From the NCBI RefSeq assembly GCF_002553505.1, contig NZ_PDCP01000015.1, positions 49,660 to 113,659 of the forward strand: a DNA stretch of 64,000 nt, read 5' to 3'. The notes beneath the pieces were generated by a model, which was not told the DNA's origin, made no database searches, and was given only the letters and a program-made list of their open reading frames with translations. Made by a program: the position numbers and the translations under genes. Below, in pieces: positions 38,882-45,817 of the stretch. The first letter of the stretch is position 1, and every line of letters begins with the position of its first letter. The DNA comes from Mycolicibacterium agri (GTDB lineage Bacteria > Actinomycetota > Actinomycetes > Mycobacteriales > Mycobacteriaceae).

Positions 38882-39322
38882 ATGCGCGCCCGAACAGCAC
38901 TGGTTCTGGTGCTGTCACTTATCTGCATCGGCTTGTTGCTCACCCGCTGCCCGGCCAACCGCGACGGCATGTCGGGTCAGCTCGCCCAGGCCATGGAGGA
39001 GACGACGGCGGCGGCCCGAAGCGGTGCGCTGGCGCTCGACCTGTGGACGCAGCAGCGCTCCACAATGCAGCTGACAAGCGTGCAACTGTCCGACGCCCGT
39101 GACGATGTGCTGCGGGCCTACAAAGGCATCGCCGACCTGGAAGCCGATGACGTAGCCGACTTGCAGCGGCAACGCCTGTTGACAGACGCGATGACCGCGA
39201 TCATCGGTCAGCTCAATGCGGCAAGAGGCCTCATCCGGACGATCATCACGCAGCCGAGTGCGGAGCAGGCACGCGATGACTTGCTGGCGGCCGCGGATGG
39301 CCTGGAAAGTCGCTACCGCTGA
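38882..39322 (+). CDS. Exported/anchored helical protein, first gene of the NRAMP operon
   Basis: A 146-residue protein with an N-terminal hydrophobic segment, TALVLVLSLICIGLLLTRC. The Cys after LLTR could be a weak lipobox but lacks the small -1 residue, so an uncleaved anchor is more likely. The rest is alpha-helical with a likely coiled coil (AQAMEETTAAARSGALALDL to LLAAADGLESRYR). No family is recognised. Its stop and the NRAMP start overlap as TGATG, so the product probably works with that transporter. ATG at 38882; an in-frame upstream ATG at 38855 is possible. Confidence 0.65.
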   Translation: MRARTALVLVLSLICIGLLLTRCPANRDGMSGQLAQAMEETTAAARSGALALDLWTQQRSTMQLTSVQLSDARDDVLRAYKGIADLEADDVADLQRQRLLTDAMTAIIGQLNAARGLIRTIITQPSAEQARDDLLAAADGLESRYR

Positions 39323-40551
39323 TGCGTAAGCTCTTTTCGGTCGCGCTCGGCATTCTCACTGCCATCGGAGGTTTCCTCGACATCGGCGACCTGGTCACCA
39401 ACGCCGTCGTCGGATCGAGGTTCGGCCTGGCCCTGGCGTGGGTGGTGCCCGTCGGGGTGCTGGGCATCTGCCTCTACGCCAACATGGCGGGACGCGTGGC
39501 GGCGGTCAGCGGCCGCGCCACCTTTGAGATCATCCGCGAGCGGCTCGGACCGCGCGCGGCCGCCTCGAACCTCGTCGCCTCTTTCTTCATCAATCTGATG
39601 ACGCTGACAGCCGAAATCGGCGGCGTGGCACTGGCCCTCGAACTGGCGACCGACGTCAGTCCGATGATGTGGATTCCCGTTGCCGCGTTCGCAGTGTGGG
39701 TGGTGGTCTGGCGAGTGAAGTTCTCCATCATGGAGAACGCCGCAGGCCTGCTCGGCCTGTGTTTGATCATTTTCGCCGTCAGCGTGTTTGCACTGCACCC
39801 GAATTGGGGCGATCTGCTCCATCAGGCGGCCGCACCGGTGATACCCCAACAGGAGTCGGCGGCGACCTACTGGTACTTCGCGATCGCACTGTTCGGCGCC
39901 GCGATGACGCCCTACGAAGTCTTCTTCTTCTCATCGGGCGCTGTCGAGGAAGGATGGAGCATACGGGATCTCGGGACCTCACGGCTGAACGTGATAATCG
40001 GCTTCCCGCTGGGCGGTATTTTATCCATCGCCATCGCCTCATGTGCGACGATCGTGTTGCTGCCCAACCAAATAGAAGTGACATCGCTGTCGCAGACGGT
40101 AATGCCGGTGATAACCGCGGGCGGCAAGCTGGCGTTGGCATTCGCCATCGTGGGAATCGTCGCGGCAACCTTCGGTGCGGCCCTGGAAACCACCCTGTCC
40201 GGCGGCTACATCCTGGCGCAGTTCCTTGGCTGGACGTGGGGCAAGTTCCGCCGCCCGACAGAGGCGGCCCGGTTCCACGTGGTGATGTTTGTTTCCCTCA
40301 TCGCCGGTGCCGCAGTGCTTTTCACCGGTGTCGATCCGGTCATGGTCACCGAATACTCGGTGGTGTTCTCGGCGATCGCGCTTCCTCTGACCTATCTGCC
40401 GATCCTCATCGTGGCCAACGACGCCCAGTACATGGGCGACGAGACCAACGGAAAGGTGACCAACATGTTCGCGTCGGTGTACCTGGTCATCATCCTGGCC
40501 GCGTCGCTGTCGGCGATCCCGCTGATGATCGTCACCGGAGCGGGCCAATGA
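39322..40551 (+). CDS. Divergent NRAMP-family transporter
   Basis: A 409-residue inner-membrane protein with about 11 helices and NRAMP architecture (TAIGGFLDIGDLVTNAVVGS; IALFGAAMTPYEVFFFSSGAVEE; ITAGGKLALAFAIVGIVAATFGAALE). Two metal-binding motifs are altered. Helix 1 DPGN is DIGD (20-23). Helix 6 has Thr196 and Tyr198 where MPH gives Met and His. Canonical Mn2+/Fe2+ selectivity is therefore doubtful; Mg2+ or another cation is possible, as in NRAMP-related magnesium transporters. Coupled upstream to an anchored helical protein and downstream (ATGA) to two PRC-barrel proteins. Confidence 0.85.
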   Translation: MRKLFSVALGILTAIGGFLDIGDLVTNAVVGSRFGLALAWVVPVGVLGICLYANMAGRVAAVSGRATFEIIRERLGPRAAASNLVASFFINLMTLTAEIGGVALALELATDVSPMMWIPVAAFAVWVVVWRVKFSIMENAAGLLGLCLIIFAVSVFALHPNWGDLLHQAAAPVIPQQESAATYWYFAIALFGAAMTPYEVFFFSSGAVEEGWSIRDLGTSRLNVIIGFPLGGILSIAIASCATIVLLPNQIEVTSLSQTVMPVITAGGKLALAFAIVGIVAATFGAALETTLSGGYILAQFLGWTWGKFRRPTEAARFHVVMFVSLIAGAAVLFTGVDPVMVTEYSVVFSAIALPLTYLPILIVANDAQYMGDETNGKVTNMFASVYLVIILAASLSAIPLMIVTGAGQ

Positions 40552-40949
40552 GTGGTGCCGAATTGCCAATCAAGCGCTATCGGGGTCACCTCGTCGACGC
40601 ACGACTACACCTGCTCGACCGGCAGCTGCTCGATCACCGCGGCGACCCGGTGGGCATCGTTGACGACCTGGAACTCGACGGAGTGCACCCAGGCCGCAAT
40701 ATCGACGCCGATGCACCTGCGCCACGGGTGACCGCGTTGCTGTCCGGCAAGGTGGTGGCGACCCGCATCCTCGGTGGTTGCCCTCCACGGTCCCGGCTGC
40801 ACGAAATCCGCTGGCAGTTGGTCGCATCGGTGGGTGTGGTGGTGAAGTTGAAACGAACCGATGAGGTCATCGACACGAATTGGGTGGAGCAGTGGTTGCG
40901 TGATCACATCATCCGCCGCATCCCGGGAGCAAAGCATGCAGCTGAGTAG
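40548..40949 (+). CDS. PRC-barrel-like protein 1
   Basis: A 133-residue soluble protein. The N-terminal part VDARLHLLDRQLLDHRGDPVGIVDDLELD is a PRC-barrel-like beta motif, followed by a helical C-terminus with VEQWLRDHIIRRIPGA. Its ATG overlaps the NRAMP stop by 4 nt and the next gene starts 14 nt before its end. PRC barrels bind partner proteins or small ligands and are found attached to magnesium/ion transport systems, so a cytosolic regulatory role for the transporter is suggested. Confidence 0.7.
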   Translation: MSGAELPIKRYRGHLVDARLHLLDRQLLDHRGDPVGIVDDLELDGVHPGRNIDADAPAPRVTALLSGKVVATRILGGCPPRSRLHEIRWQLVASVGVVVKLKRTDEVIDTNWVEQWLRDHIIRRIPGAKHAAE

Positions 40950-41277
40950 GTTCTTGGGACTGCGGGTGATTGACGCCGGCTCACATGCGGTGGGAACCGT
41001 CATCGACGTGCGGCTGGTGATCGCCGGCGATCTTCAGAACGATCCGCCGGTGCCGCGGATTTTCGGTTTGGTGATCAGTCCGCGCACCGAGTCGTCTTTC
41101 CTCGGCTATGAGCGGAGTACGGCCACCGCACCGTTGCTCTTGGCACGCCTGCTGCGCTGGCGGCACCGCGGCACTTTCCTGGCCTCCTGGGACGACGTCG
41201 CACGTGTCGATGACGAGAAAATCATCCTACGGCCCGGATATACCCGCTTCTCAGCGGTTTTGCCGGGCAGCGACTGA
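40936..41277 (+). CDS. PRC-barrel-like protein 2
   Basis: A 113-residue protein beginning MQLSRFLGLRVIDAGSHAVGTVIDVRLVI, a classical PRC-barrel opening, then FGLVISPRTESSFLGYERS and the C-terminal strand WDDVARVDDEKIILRPGY. It overlaps the preceding PRC gene by 14 bp in another frame and is the last gene of the four-gene operon. Paired PRC proteins may form a heteromeric sensor for the NRAMP-like transporter. Confidence 0.72.
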   Translation: MQLSRFLGLRVIDAGSHAVGTVIDVRLVIAGDLQNDPPVPRIFGLVISPRTESSFLGYERSTATAPLLLARLLRWRHRGTFLASWDDVARVDDEKIILRPGYTRFSAVLPGSD

Positions 41278-41283
41278 GGACGC

Positions 41284-41309
41284 GTTTAGCGGTCCGGCCG
41301 CTCGGGAAC
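41284..41309 (+). promoter_or_regulatory. SigF/SigB-type promoter candidate for csbD-like gene
   Basis: GTTT, 16-nt spacer, GGGAAC, ending 60 nt before the ATG at 41370. CsbD genes are sigma-B targets in Bacillus, which supports the match. Confidence 0.4.
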
Positions 41310-41369
41310 CCATGTCGTGTCCCTACAGCGGGGCATTTTCACGGCCATCCAATAACACAGAGGTGAAGC

Positions 41370-41606
41370 ATGACTGAGAAGAACAGCGGCCCGCAGGAGG
41401 CCGTCAAGGGCACCGTCGAGGACGTCAAGGGTAAGGCCAAAGAAGCGGTCGGCACCGTAGCGGGCCGCAATGACATGGTCGAAGAGGGTAAGGCGCAGCA
41501 GGACAAGGCCGACGCCCAGCAGGACGCCGCCAAGAAGGAAGCCGAGGCCGAGGCCGCCCGCAGCGGCGCAGACGCCGCCGAGAAGCGGCAGCAGGCTAAT
41601 CAGTAA
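41370..41606 (+). CDS. CsbD-family stress protein
   Basis: A 78-residue, highly charged hydrophilic protein: AVKGTVEDVKGKAKEAVGTVAGRNDMVEEGKAQQDKADAQ is the CsbD repeat-like helix. It has no hydrophobic segment and is probably helical or disordered. CsbD proteins accumulate under general stress; the biochemical role is unknown. ATG with GAGGTG 5 nt upstream. It is followed by a strong intrinsic terminator. Confidence 0.85.
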   Translation: MTEKNSGPQEAVKGTVEDVKGKAKEAVGTVAGRNDMVEEGKAQQDKADAQQDAAKKEAEAEAARSGADAAEKRQQANQ

Positions 41607-41624
41607 ACAGGACTAAGCGATAGG

Positions 41625-41658
41625 GTCCCGGCCGGTGAAACCCCGGCCGGGACTTTTC
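41625..41658 (+). terminator. Intrinsic terminator after the csbD-like gene
   Basis: A perfect 11-bp stem (GTCCCGGCCGG at 41625-41635 with its complement at 41643-41653), a 7-nt loop and TTTT. This is the clearest rho-independent terminator in the window. Confidence 0.9.
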
Positions 41659-41661
41659 GTG

Positions 41662-41970
41662 TCAGCTGGTCGGCCGTTGCCGAGGCGCGTTGGGATGTTC
41701 TGCATACCAACGCTCTTCGATGTCGCGCACCCGTCGGTGCTCGATGGCCAACCACACCAATCCGATCACGAAACCGGCCACGGCGACCGAAACGAGCGAA
41801 AGGCCGGTGCTGTGGTGGTGCGTGCCGAAAGCGGCAAGCGAGCCCACGAACAACACCAGCGCCAGCCCGATCACGATCAATGCGGGAATGGTCCTGGTGT
41901 CGGTCATTGATTCGCCGGCATGCGGGCGCGTCGTCCTGGCATGGTCGACGGGATCCTTAGGGCTTTTCAT
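41662..41970 (-). CDS. usfY: Small membrane protein, UsfY-like
   Basis: A 102-residue protein. The N-terminus DPVDHARTTRPHAGESMTD matches my memory of UsfY (Rv3288c). Two helices follow (TIPALIVIGLALVLFVGSLAAFG and LSLVSVAVAGFVIGLVWLAIEH), then the basic RRVRDIEERWYAEHP. In M. tuberculosis usfY lies beside rsbW; here about 5.8 kb of inserted genes separate them. ATG at 41970 has GGAAGGAG 6 nt upstream. Function unknown. Confidence 0.65.
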   Translation of the reverse strand: MKSPKDPVDHARTTRPHAGESMTDTRTIPALIVIGLALVLFVGSLAAFGTHHHSTGLSLVSVAVAGFVIGLVWLAIEHRRVRDIEERWYAEHPNAPRQRPTS

Positions 41971-41993
41971 GGCTTCTCCTTCCGCCATACCCT

Positions 41994-42018
41994 CTGCCCG
42001 TTACGGGGATGACTCAAC
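41994..42018 (-). promoter_or_regulatory. Weak SigF-like promoter candidate for usfY-like gene
   Basis: Minus strand: GTTG, 15-nt spacer, GGGCAG, about 23 nt before the ATG at 41970. A GGGTAT also occurs at 41987-41992, but without a -35 at the right distance. Confidence 0.25.
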
Positions 42019-42056
42019 GGTAGAACCGTCCGCAAGCGGGTGCTAGGGAATGGACA

Positions 42057-42683
42057 TCACTGCTGGCCGGGGAACTGACCGCCGCGCAGCAGGCCGGCCA
42101 GGTGGGCGGCATTACGGGCCGCAGTGGCGGTGGTATTCGAGACCTGCTCGGGCACCTCGGCGAGGTCGGCATAGTCGGTGCTGTGCATCGCTTCGCCGGT
42201 CCAGTAGGTGTTGGCTTGCGCGGCGAACGAGAAACCGATGTCGTTGAGCCCCTGCGCACAGTCGGCGAACACCTTGTGCGCGCCGTCCTCGTTGCCCACC
42301 ACCGCGACGACGGCAACCTTGCCGAACATGATCGGCCTGCCCTCGTCGTCAGTATTGGACAACTCGGCGTCGAGCCGCTCCATGACGCGTTGCGCGATGC
42401 TGGACGGATGACCCAGCCATATCGGCGTCGAGAGCACCAGAATGTCGGCGTCCAAGACGCGCTGCCTGATCTTGGGCCATTCGTCGCCGTCGCCCATGTC
42501 GGCCTCGACGCCGGGCAGAATCGAATAGTCGACGCAGCGCAAGATGTCGGTTTTGACGTCGTGCTTGCGCAGCTGCTCGCAGACGTGTTCGGCCATCACC
42601 GCGCTGCTCGACTCGGCGGGACTGCGTTTCAGGCTGCACACCAACGCGATTGCGTTGAGCGGCCGCTGCGAATCTGTCGGCAT
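42057..42683 (-). CDS. NAD(P)H-dependent FMN reductase (flavodoxin-like)
   Basis: A 208-residue flavodoxin-fold protein. The FMN phosphate loop is LVCSLKRSPAESSSAVMAEHV; STPIWLGHPSSIAQRVMERLDAEL is the second FMN loop (TPIWxGxPSS), and VGNEDGAHKVFADCAQGLNDIGF follows. Probably reduces quinones or a flavin with NAD(P)H. ATG with AAAGG upstream. It follows the Rv3289c-like gene by 14 bp and precedes usfY by 86 bp, suggesting one stress operon. Confidence 0.82.
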   Translation of the reverse strand: MPTDSQRPLNAIALVCSLKRSPAESSSAVMAEHVCEQLRKHDVKTDILRCVDYSILPGVEADMGDGDEWPKIRQRVLDADILVLSTPIWLGHPSSIAQRVMERLDAELSNTDDEGRPIMFGKVAVVAVVGNEDGAHKVFADCAQGLNDIGFSFAAQANTYWTGEAMHSTDYADLAEVPEQVSNTTATAARNAAHLAGLLRGGQFPGQQ

Positions 42684-42697
42684 ATCACGCCTTTCAG

Positions 42698-43066
42698 CTA
42701 GAGCACAGCGATGGCGGGTGCGGCCTTGACGAGCACCAACGACATCGCTGCCATCAGGAACCAACCCGCCCCCTGCCACGGCCACCAGACTCCGCGCTGA
42801 CGCCGGAGCTGGAACGTGCGGACGAACGCGCGCACGCCACCGAGGAACAAGAGGGTCGGTGCGCCGAGGGCGAGCAGAGTTCGTTGCGGTGCACCGCACG
42901 CGACGGCGTCGAAGGTCGACCCGCCACAGGTGCCCACCCAGATGTCGGCGGCCACCAGGAACAGGACCGCCGCGATCGCCACTCCGATACTGAACCGGGC
43001 CGCGTCGCGCATGCAGTCGCGCACGCCGACGTCGTGATGGCGCAGATCATCGGGAGTGCGGTACAC
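42698..43066 (-). CDS. Small membrane protein (Rv3289c-like)
   Basis: A 122-residue protein with three hydrophobic segments: FSIGVAIAAVLFLVAADIWVG, LLALGAPTLLFLGGVRAFV and WFLMAAMSLVLVKAAP. Two Cys in GTCGGSTFDAVACGAPQ lie in the external loop and could form a disulfide. Position next to lat, its length and its topology match Rv3289c. GTG start; a SigF-type promoter candidate ends 9 nt upstream. Function unknown. Confidence 0.72.
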   Translation of the reverse strand: MYRTPDDLRHHDVGVRDCMRDAARFSIGVAIAAVLFLVAADIWVGTCGGSTFDAVACGAPQRTLLALGAPTLLFLGGVRAFVRTFQLRRQRGVWWPWQGAGWFLMAAMSLVLVKAAPAIAVL

Positions 43067-43075
43067 GCGTACTAA

Positions 43076-43101
43076 TTGCCCCGGGTGAGTGCGCGGTAAA
43101 C
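43076..43101 (-). promoter_or_regulatory. SigF/SigB-type promoter candidate for the Rv3289c-like operon
   Basis: Minus strand: GTTT (in GGTTT), 16-nt spacer, GGGCAA, ending 9 nt before the GTG at 43066. It has the best -35 of the set. Confidence 0.45.
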
Positions 43102-43158
43102 CTGGGAAATCGCCGGTAGCGACGGCGCTGGTGCCGCCGATGTGTCCGGGGCCTTAAC

Positions 43159-43164
43159 TACGAT
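43159..43164 (+). promoter_or_regulatory. Candidate -10, leaderless Mrr-like gene
   Basis: TACGAT 7 nt before the GTG at 43172. Confidence 0.4.
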
Positions 43165-43171
43165 TCGCCTC

Positions 43172-43744
43172 GTGAGGCGCGCCAGGGTCAGGCTGTATCT
43201 GGTCGTCGGTGCGGCCTCGGCGCTGACCGCACACCTGCTCGGTGCGCCCCTGGTGTGGAGCGCGGTGGCCGGGGTCGTCGCGCCCGCCGTTCTGGCCGCG
43301 GCGCCGAGGTTTCTGCTGGCGGCCGTCAAGGGGGCTTTCACGCCGAGCCCCGGGGAGTCGCCGGCGGCGTCGGTGATGTCGGGCACGGAGTTCGAGGATC
43401 ACGTCGCGCGGATCGCGCGATCCTGTCGGGTGCCCGTGATCATGACGTCGGTGACCGGCGACTGGGGCGTCGACCTCGTGGTCGGCCATCGCCCCGAACG
43501 CCTTGCGGTGCAATGCAAACGGCAGTCCCGGCCGGTCGGCGCGAGCGCCGTGCAGGAGGTCGTCGCGGGGGCGCCGATGCACGGCTGCACGAAGACGATG
43601 GTGGTCACGAACCACGAATTCACGCCCGCCGCAGTCAAACTCGCCGAGCTGCACGGCTGCGAACTGGTCAGCGGCGCCGATCTTCCTCGGCTTCGGTCGA
43701 TCATCCGACGGCTGACTACGCCGTCGTCACCGACGACGCCTTAG
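43172..43744 (+). CDS. Membrane-anchored Mrr-like restriction endonuclease domain protein
   Basis: A 190-residue protein. Hydrophobic segments (VRLYLVVGAASALTAHLLGA and WSAVAGVVAPAVLAAAPRFLL) come first. A PD-(D/E)xK nuclease domain follows: SGTEFEDHVARIARSC, GDWGVDLVVG, LAVQCKRQSRPVGASAVQEVVAG, matching Mrr_cat (E, then G-x-D, then QxK). It lacks a recognition domain. A GTG at 43142 is an alternative start, but 43172 has a -10 hexamer 7 nt upstream. The last 4 bp overlap the lat end. A role in DNA turnover or defence is inferred from fold only. Confidence 0.75.
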   Translation: MRRARVRLYLVVGAASALTAHLLGAPLVWSAVAGVVAPAVLAAAPRFLLAAVKGAFTPSPGESPAASVMSGTEFEDHVARIARSCRVPVIMTSVTGDWGVDLVVGHRPERLAVQCKRQSRPVGASAVQEVVAGAPMHGCTKTMVVTNHEFTPAAVKLAELHGCELVSGADLPRLRSIIRRLTTPSSPTTP

Positions 43745-45075
43745 CGCAGCGCGTCCCGCACGGCCTCGACGGCCTGGTCGATCTCGTCGCAGGAGACCGT
43801 CAGCGCAGGGCGGAAGCGGACGCTGTCGGGCCCGCTGGCCAGCATCACGACATGGCGGTCCCACAGCTTGCGGATCAACTCGTCACGCTGGGCGCCGGTC
43901 GGCAGGCTGAACGCGCGCATCAGGCCGCGGCCGCGCACGTCGCGCACCAGATCGGGGAACTCGGCGGCCAACTCCAGCAGCCGCGTGTGCAGATAGCGGC
44001 CGGTGTCGGCGGCGTTCTCCATCAGCCCGTCGACCTCGATGACCTCGAGGATGCGCCGCGAGCGGACCATGTCCACCAGGTTGCCGCCCCACGTGGAGTT
44101 GATCCGCGAGCTGACCGCGAACACGTTGTCGGCCACTTCGTCGACCCGACGGCCGGCCATCACACCGCACACCTGGGTCTTCTTGCCGAACGCGACCACG
44201 TCGGGAGCGACGTCCAATTGCTGGTAGGCCCAAGGGGATCCGGTGATGCCGCAGCCGGTCTGCACCTCGTCGAAGATGAGCAGCGCGTCGAACTCGTCGC
44301 ACAGCTCGCGCATCGCCGCGAAGAACTGCGGCCGGAAGTGCCGGTCACCGCCCTCGCCCTGGATCGGCTCGGCGATGAAGCAAGCGATGTCATGCGGGTG
44401 CGCTTCGAACGCCGCACGGGCTTGGCGCAGCGACTCGGCTTCAAGCGCGTCCATGTCGGCGCCTGGACGGATGTAAGGCGCGTCGATGCGCGGCCAGTCG
44501 AACTTGGGGAAACGCGCGACCTTGTTCGGGTCGGTGTTGGTCAGCGACATCGTGTAGCCGCTGCGGCCGTGGAAGGCGCCGCGCAGGTGCAGCACCTTGG
44601 CGCCGAGCGCCGGATCGATACCGCGTGCCTCGTTGAACCGGCTCTTCCAGTCGAACGCGACCTTGAGGGCGTTTTCGACGGCCAACGCGCCGCCGTCGAC
44701 GAAGAACAGGTGCGGCAGCGCCGGGTCGCCGAGGACACGGACGAACGTGTCGACGAACCGCGCCATCGGAACGCTGTAGACATCGGAATTGCTCGGCTTG
44801 TTCACCGCCGCCGCGGCCAGTTCGGCGAGAAACTCCTCGTCCTGCGCCAAGGCGGGGTGGTTCATGCCCAGCGCCGACGAGGCGAAGAACGTGAACATAT
44901 CGAGGTAGCGCTCGCCGGTGCGGGCGTCGACCAACACCGACCCCTTCGACCGCTCCAGATCGAGGACGAGGTCGAGGCCGTCGGCGAGGATGCTGCGCGC
45001 CAGTACCTCACGCACATCCTCCGGGTGGATGCCGTCAGCGTGGATATCGGCAGCGGGTGTCAAGACAGCGGTCAT
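43741..45075 (-). CDS. lat: L-lysine epsilon-aminotransferase
   Basis: PLP enzyme converting lysine and 2-oxoglutarate to piperideine-6-carboxylate and glutamate; in M. tuberculosis it is strongly induced in starvation and persistence. The 444-residue class-III aminotransferase shows FFVDGGALAVENALKVAFDWK, AFHGRSGYT (PLP stacking), IFDEVQTGCG (PLP Asp) and the lysine in VAFGKKTQV. Orthologue of Rv3290c. A TATGAT -10 stands 6 nt before the ATG, indicating a leaderless mRNA. LrpA, encoded upstream, is the likely regulator, and Pcd performs the next reaction. Confidence 0.95.
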   Translation of the reverse strand: MTAVLTPAADIHADGIHPEDVREVLARSILADGLDLVLDLERSKGSVLVDARTGERYLDMFTFFASSALGMNHPALAQDEEFLAELAAAAVNKPSNSDVYSVPMARFVDTFVRVLGDPALPHLFFVDGGALAVENALKVAFDWKSRFNEARGIDPALGAKVLHLRGAFHGRSGYTMSLTNTDPNKVARFPKFDWPRIDAPYIRPGADMDALEAESLRQARAAFEAHPHDIACFIAEPIQGEGGDRHFRPQFFAAMRELCDEFDALLIFDEVQTGCGITGSPWAYQQLDVAPDVVAFGKKTQVCGVMAGRRVDEVADNVFAVSSRINSTWGGNLVDMVRSRRILEVIEVDGLMENAADTGRYLHTRLLELAAEFPDLVRDVRGRGLMRAFSLPTGAQRDELIRKLWDRHVVMLASGPDSVRFRPALTVSCDEIDQAVEAVRDALR

Positions 45076-45081
45076 ATAGCC

Positions 45082-45087
45082 ATCATA
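45082..45087 (-). promoter_or_regulatory. Candidate -10 for lat, leaderless
   Basis: Minus-strand TATGAT 6 nt before the lat ATG, in an AT-rich stretch (45076-45110) unlike the rest of the 220-bp lrpA-lat gap. LrpA sites would be expected nearby. Confidence 0.55.
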
Positions 45088-45295
45088 ACGGATTTTTTAC
45101 GGTGCTTTGACGTCTAAGCCGCAGATATTCCTGTCCCGGCCGATCTCTGCGCGAGCTGGGCCACACCACAGGTAGGGGAACACCGATGCCCGGCAAAACC
45201 CCAGGTGGAGGCGGACCTGCGCGTCTGCTTGCGGAAGGACGGGTGACCGCCCCATCGGCAAGCTTTCCCGCCTGAAGGCACTTTGGCCGGAATAG

Positions 45296-45775
45296 TTACG
45301 GTATGTACTGCCTGCCCTCGTAAAAAGTCTGTAGGATGATCGTGCTCCGGGTCCTCACGTTGGCCGCGGTGCGGATGCGCTGGAGCAAGTCTTCGAGCGC
45401 CCGCGCCGAGCTGACCCGGACCAGCAGCACATAGCTTTCGTCGCCCGCCACCGAGTGGCAGGACTCGATCGCCTCTATGTGTTCCAGGCGGGCGGGAGCA
45501 TCATCGGGTTGAGACGGATCGAGAGGGGTTATGGCCACGAACGCCGACAGCATCTGTCCGACCGCTTCCGGGTTGATGTGCGCCCGGTATCCGGTCACGA
45601 CCCCGCGCGACTCCAGCCGTCGCACCCGCGACTGCACTGCAGACACCGACAAACCCGTCCTGGCCGCCAGATGCGCCAGTGTGGCCCGCCCATCCGCGAC
45701 GAGTTCGCGCGCCAGCGTGCGATCGATGTCGTCGAGCGGCACCTGGGGCTGGGGGTGTTCGACGGGTTCACCCAT
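45296..45775 (-). CDS. lrpA: Lrp/AsnC-family regulator LrpA
   Basis: A 159-residue feast/famine regulator. The N-terminal helix-turn-helix is LDDIDRTLARELVADGRATLAHLAARTGLSVSAVQSRVRRLESRGVV; the C-terminal RAM domain (about 75-150) binds amino-acid effectors and drives octamer formation. Orthologue of Rv3291c, which regulates lat in a lysine-linked way. ATG at 45775; TACAGT lies 6 nt upstream, in the 42-bp gap shared with divergent pcd, so one operator could control both directions. Confidence 0.93.
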   Translation of the reverse strand: MGEPVEHPQPQVPLDDIDRTLARELVADGRATLAHLAARTGLSVSAVQSRVRRLESRGVVTGYRAHINPEAVGQMLSAFVAITPLDPSQPDDAPARLEHIEAIESCHSVAGDESYVLLVRVSSARALEDLLQRIRTAANVRTRSTIILQTFYEGRQYIP

Positions 45776-45781
45776 GGCCGA

Positions 45782-45787
45782 ACTGTA
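45782..45787 (-). promoter_or_regulatory. Candidate -10 for lrpA, leaderless
   Basis: Minus-strand TACAGT 6 nt before the lrpA ATG; it lies within the lrpA/pcd divergent gap. Confidence 0.4.
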
Positions 45788-45817
45788 TCCGAGTGAGCTC
45801 TACCAGAAAGCATCATC

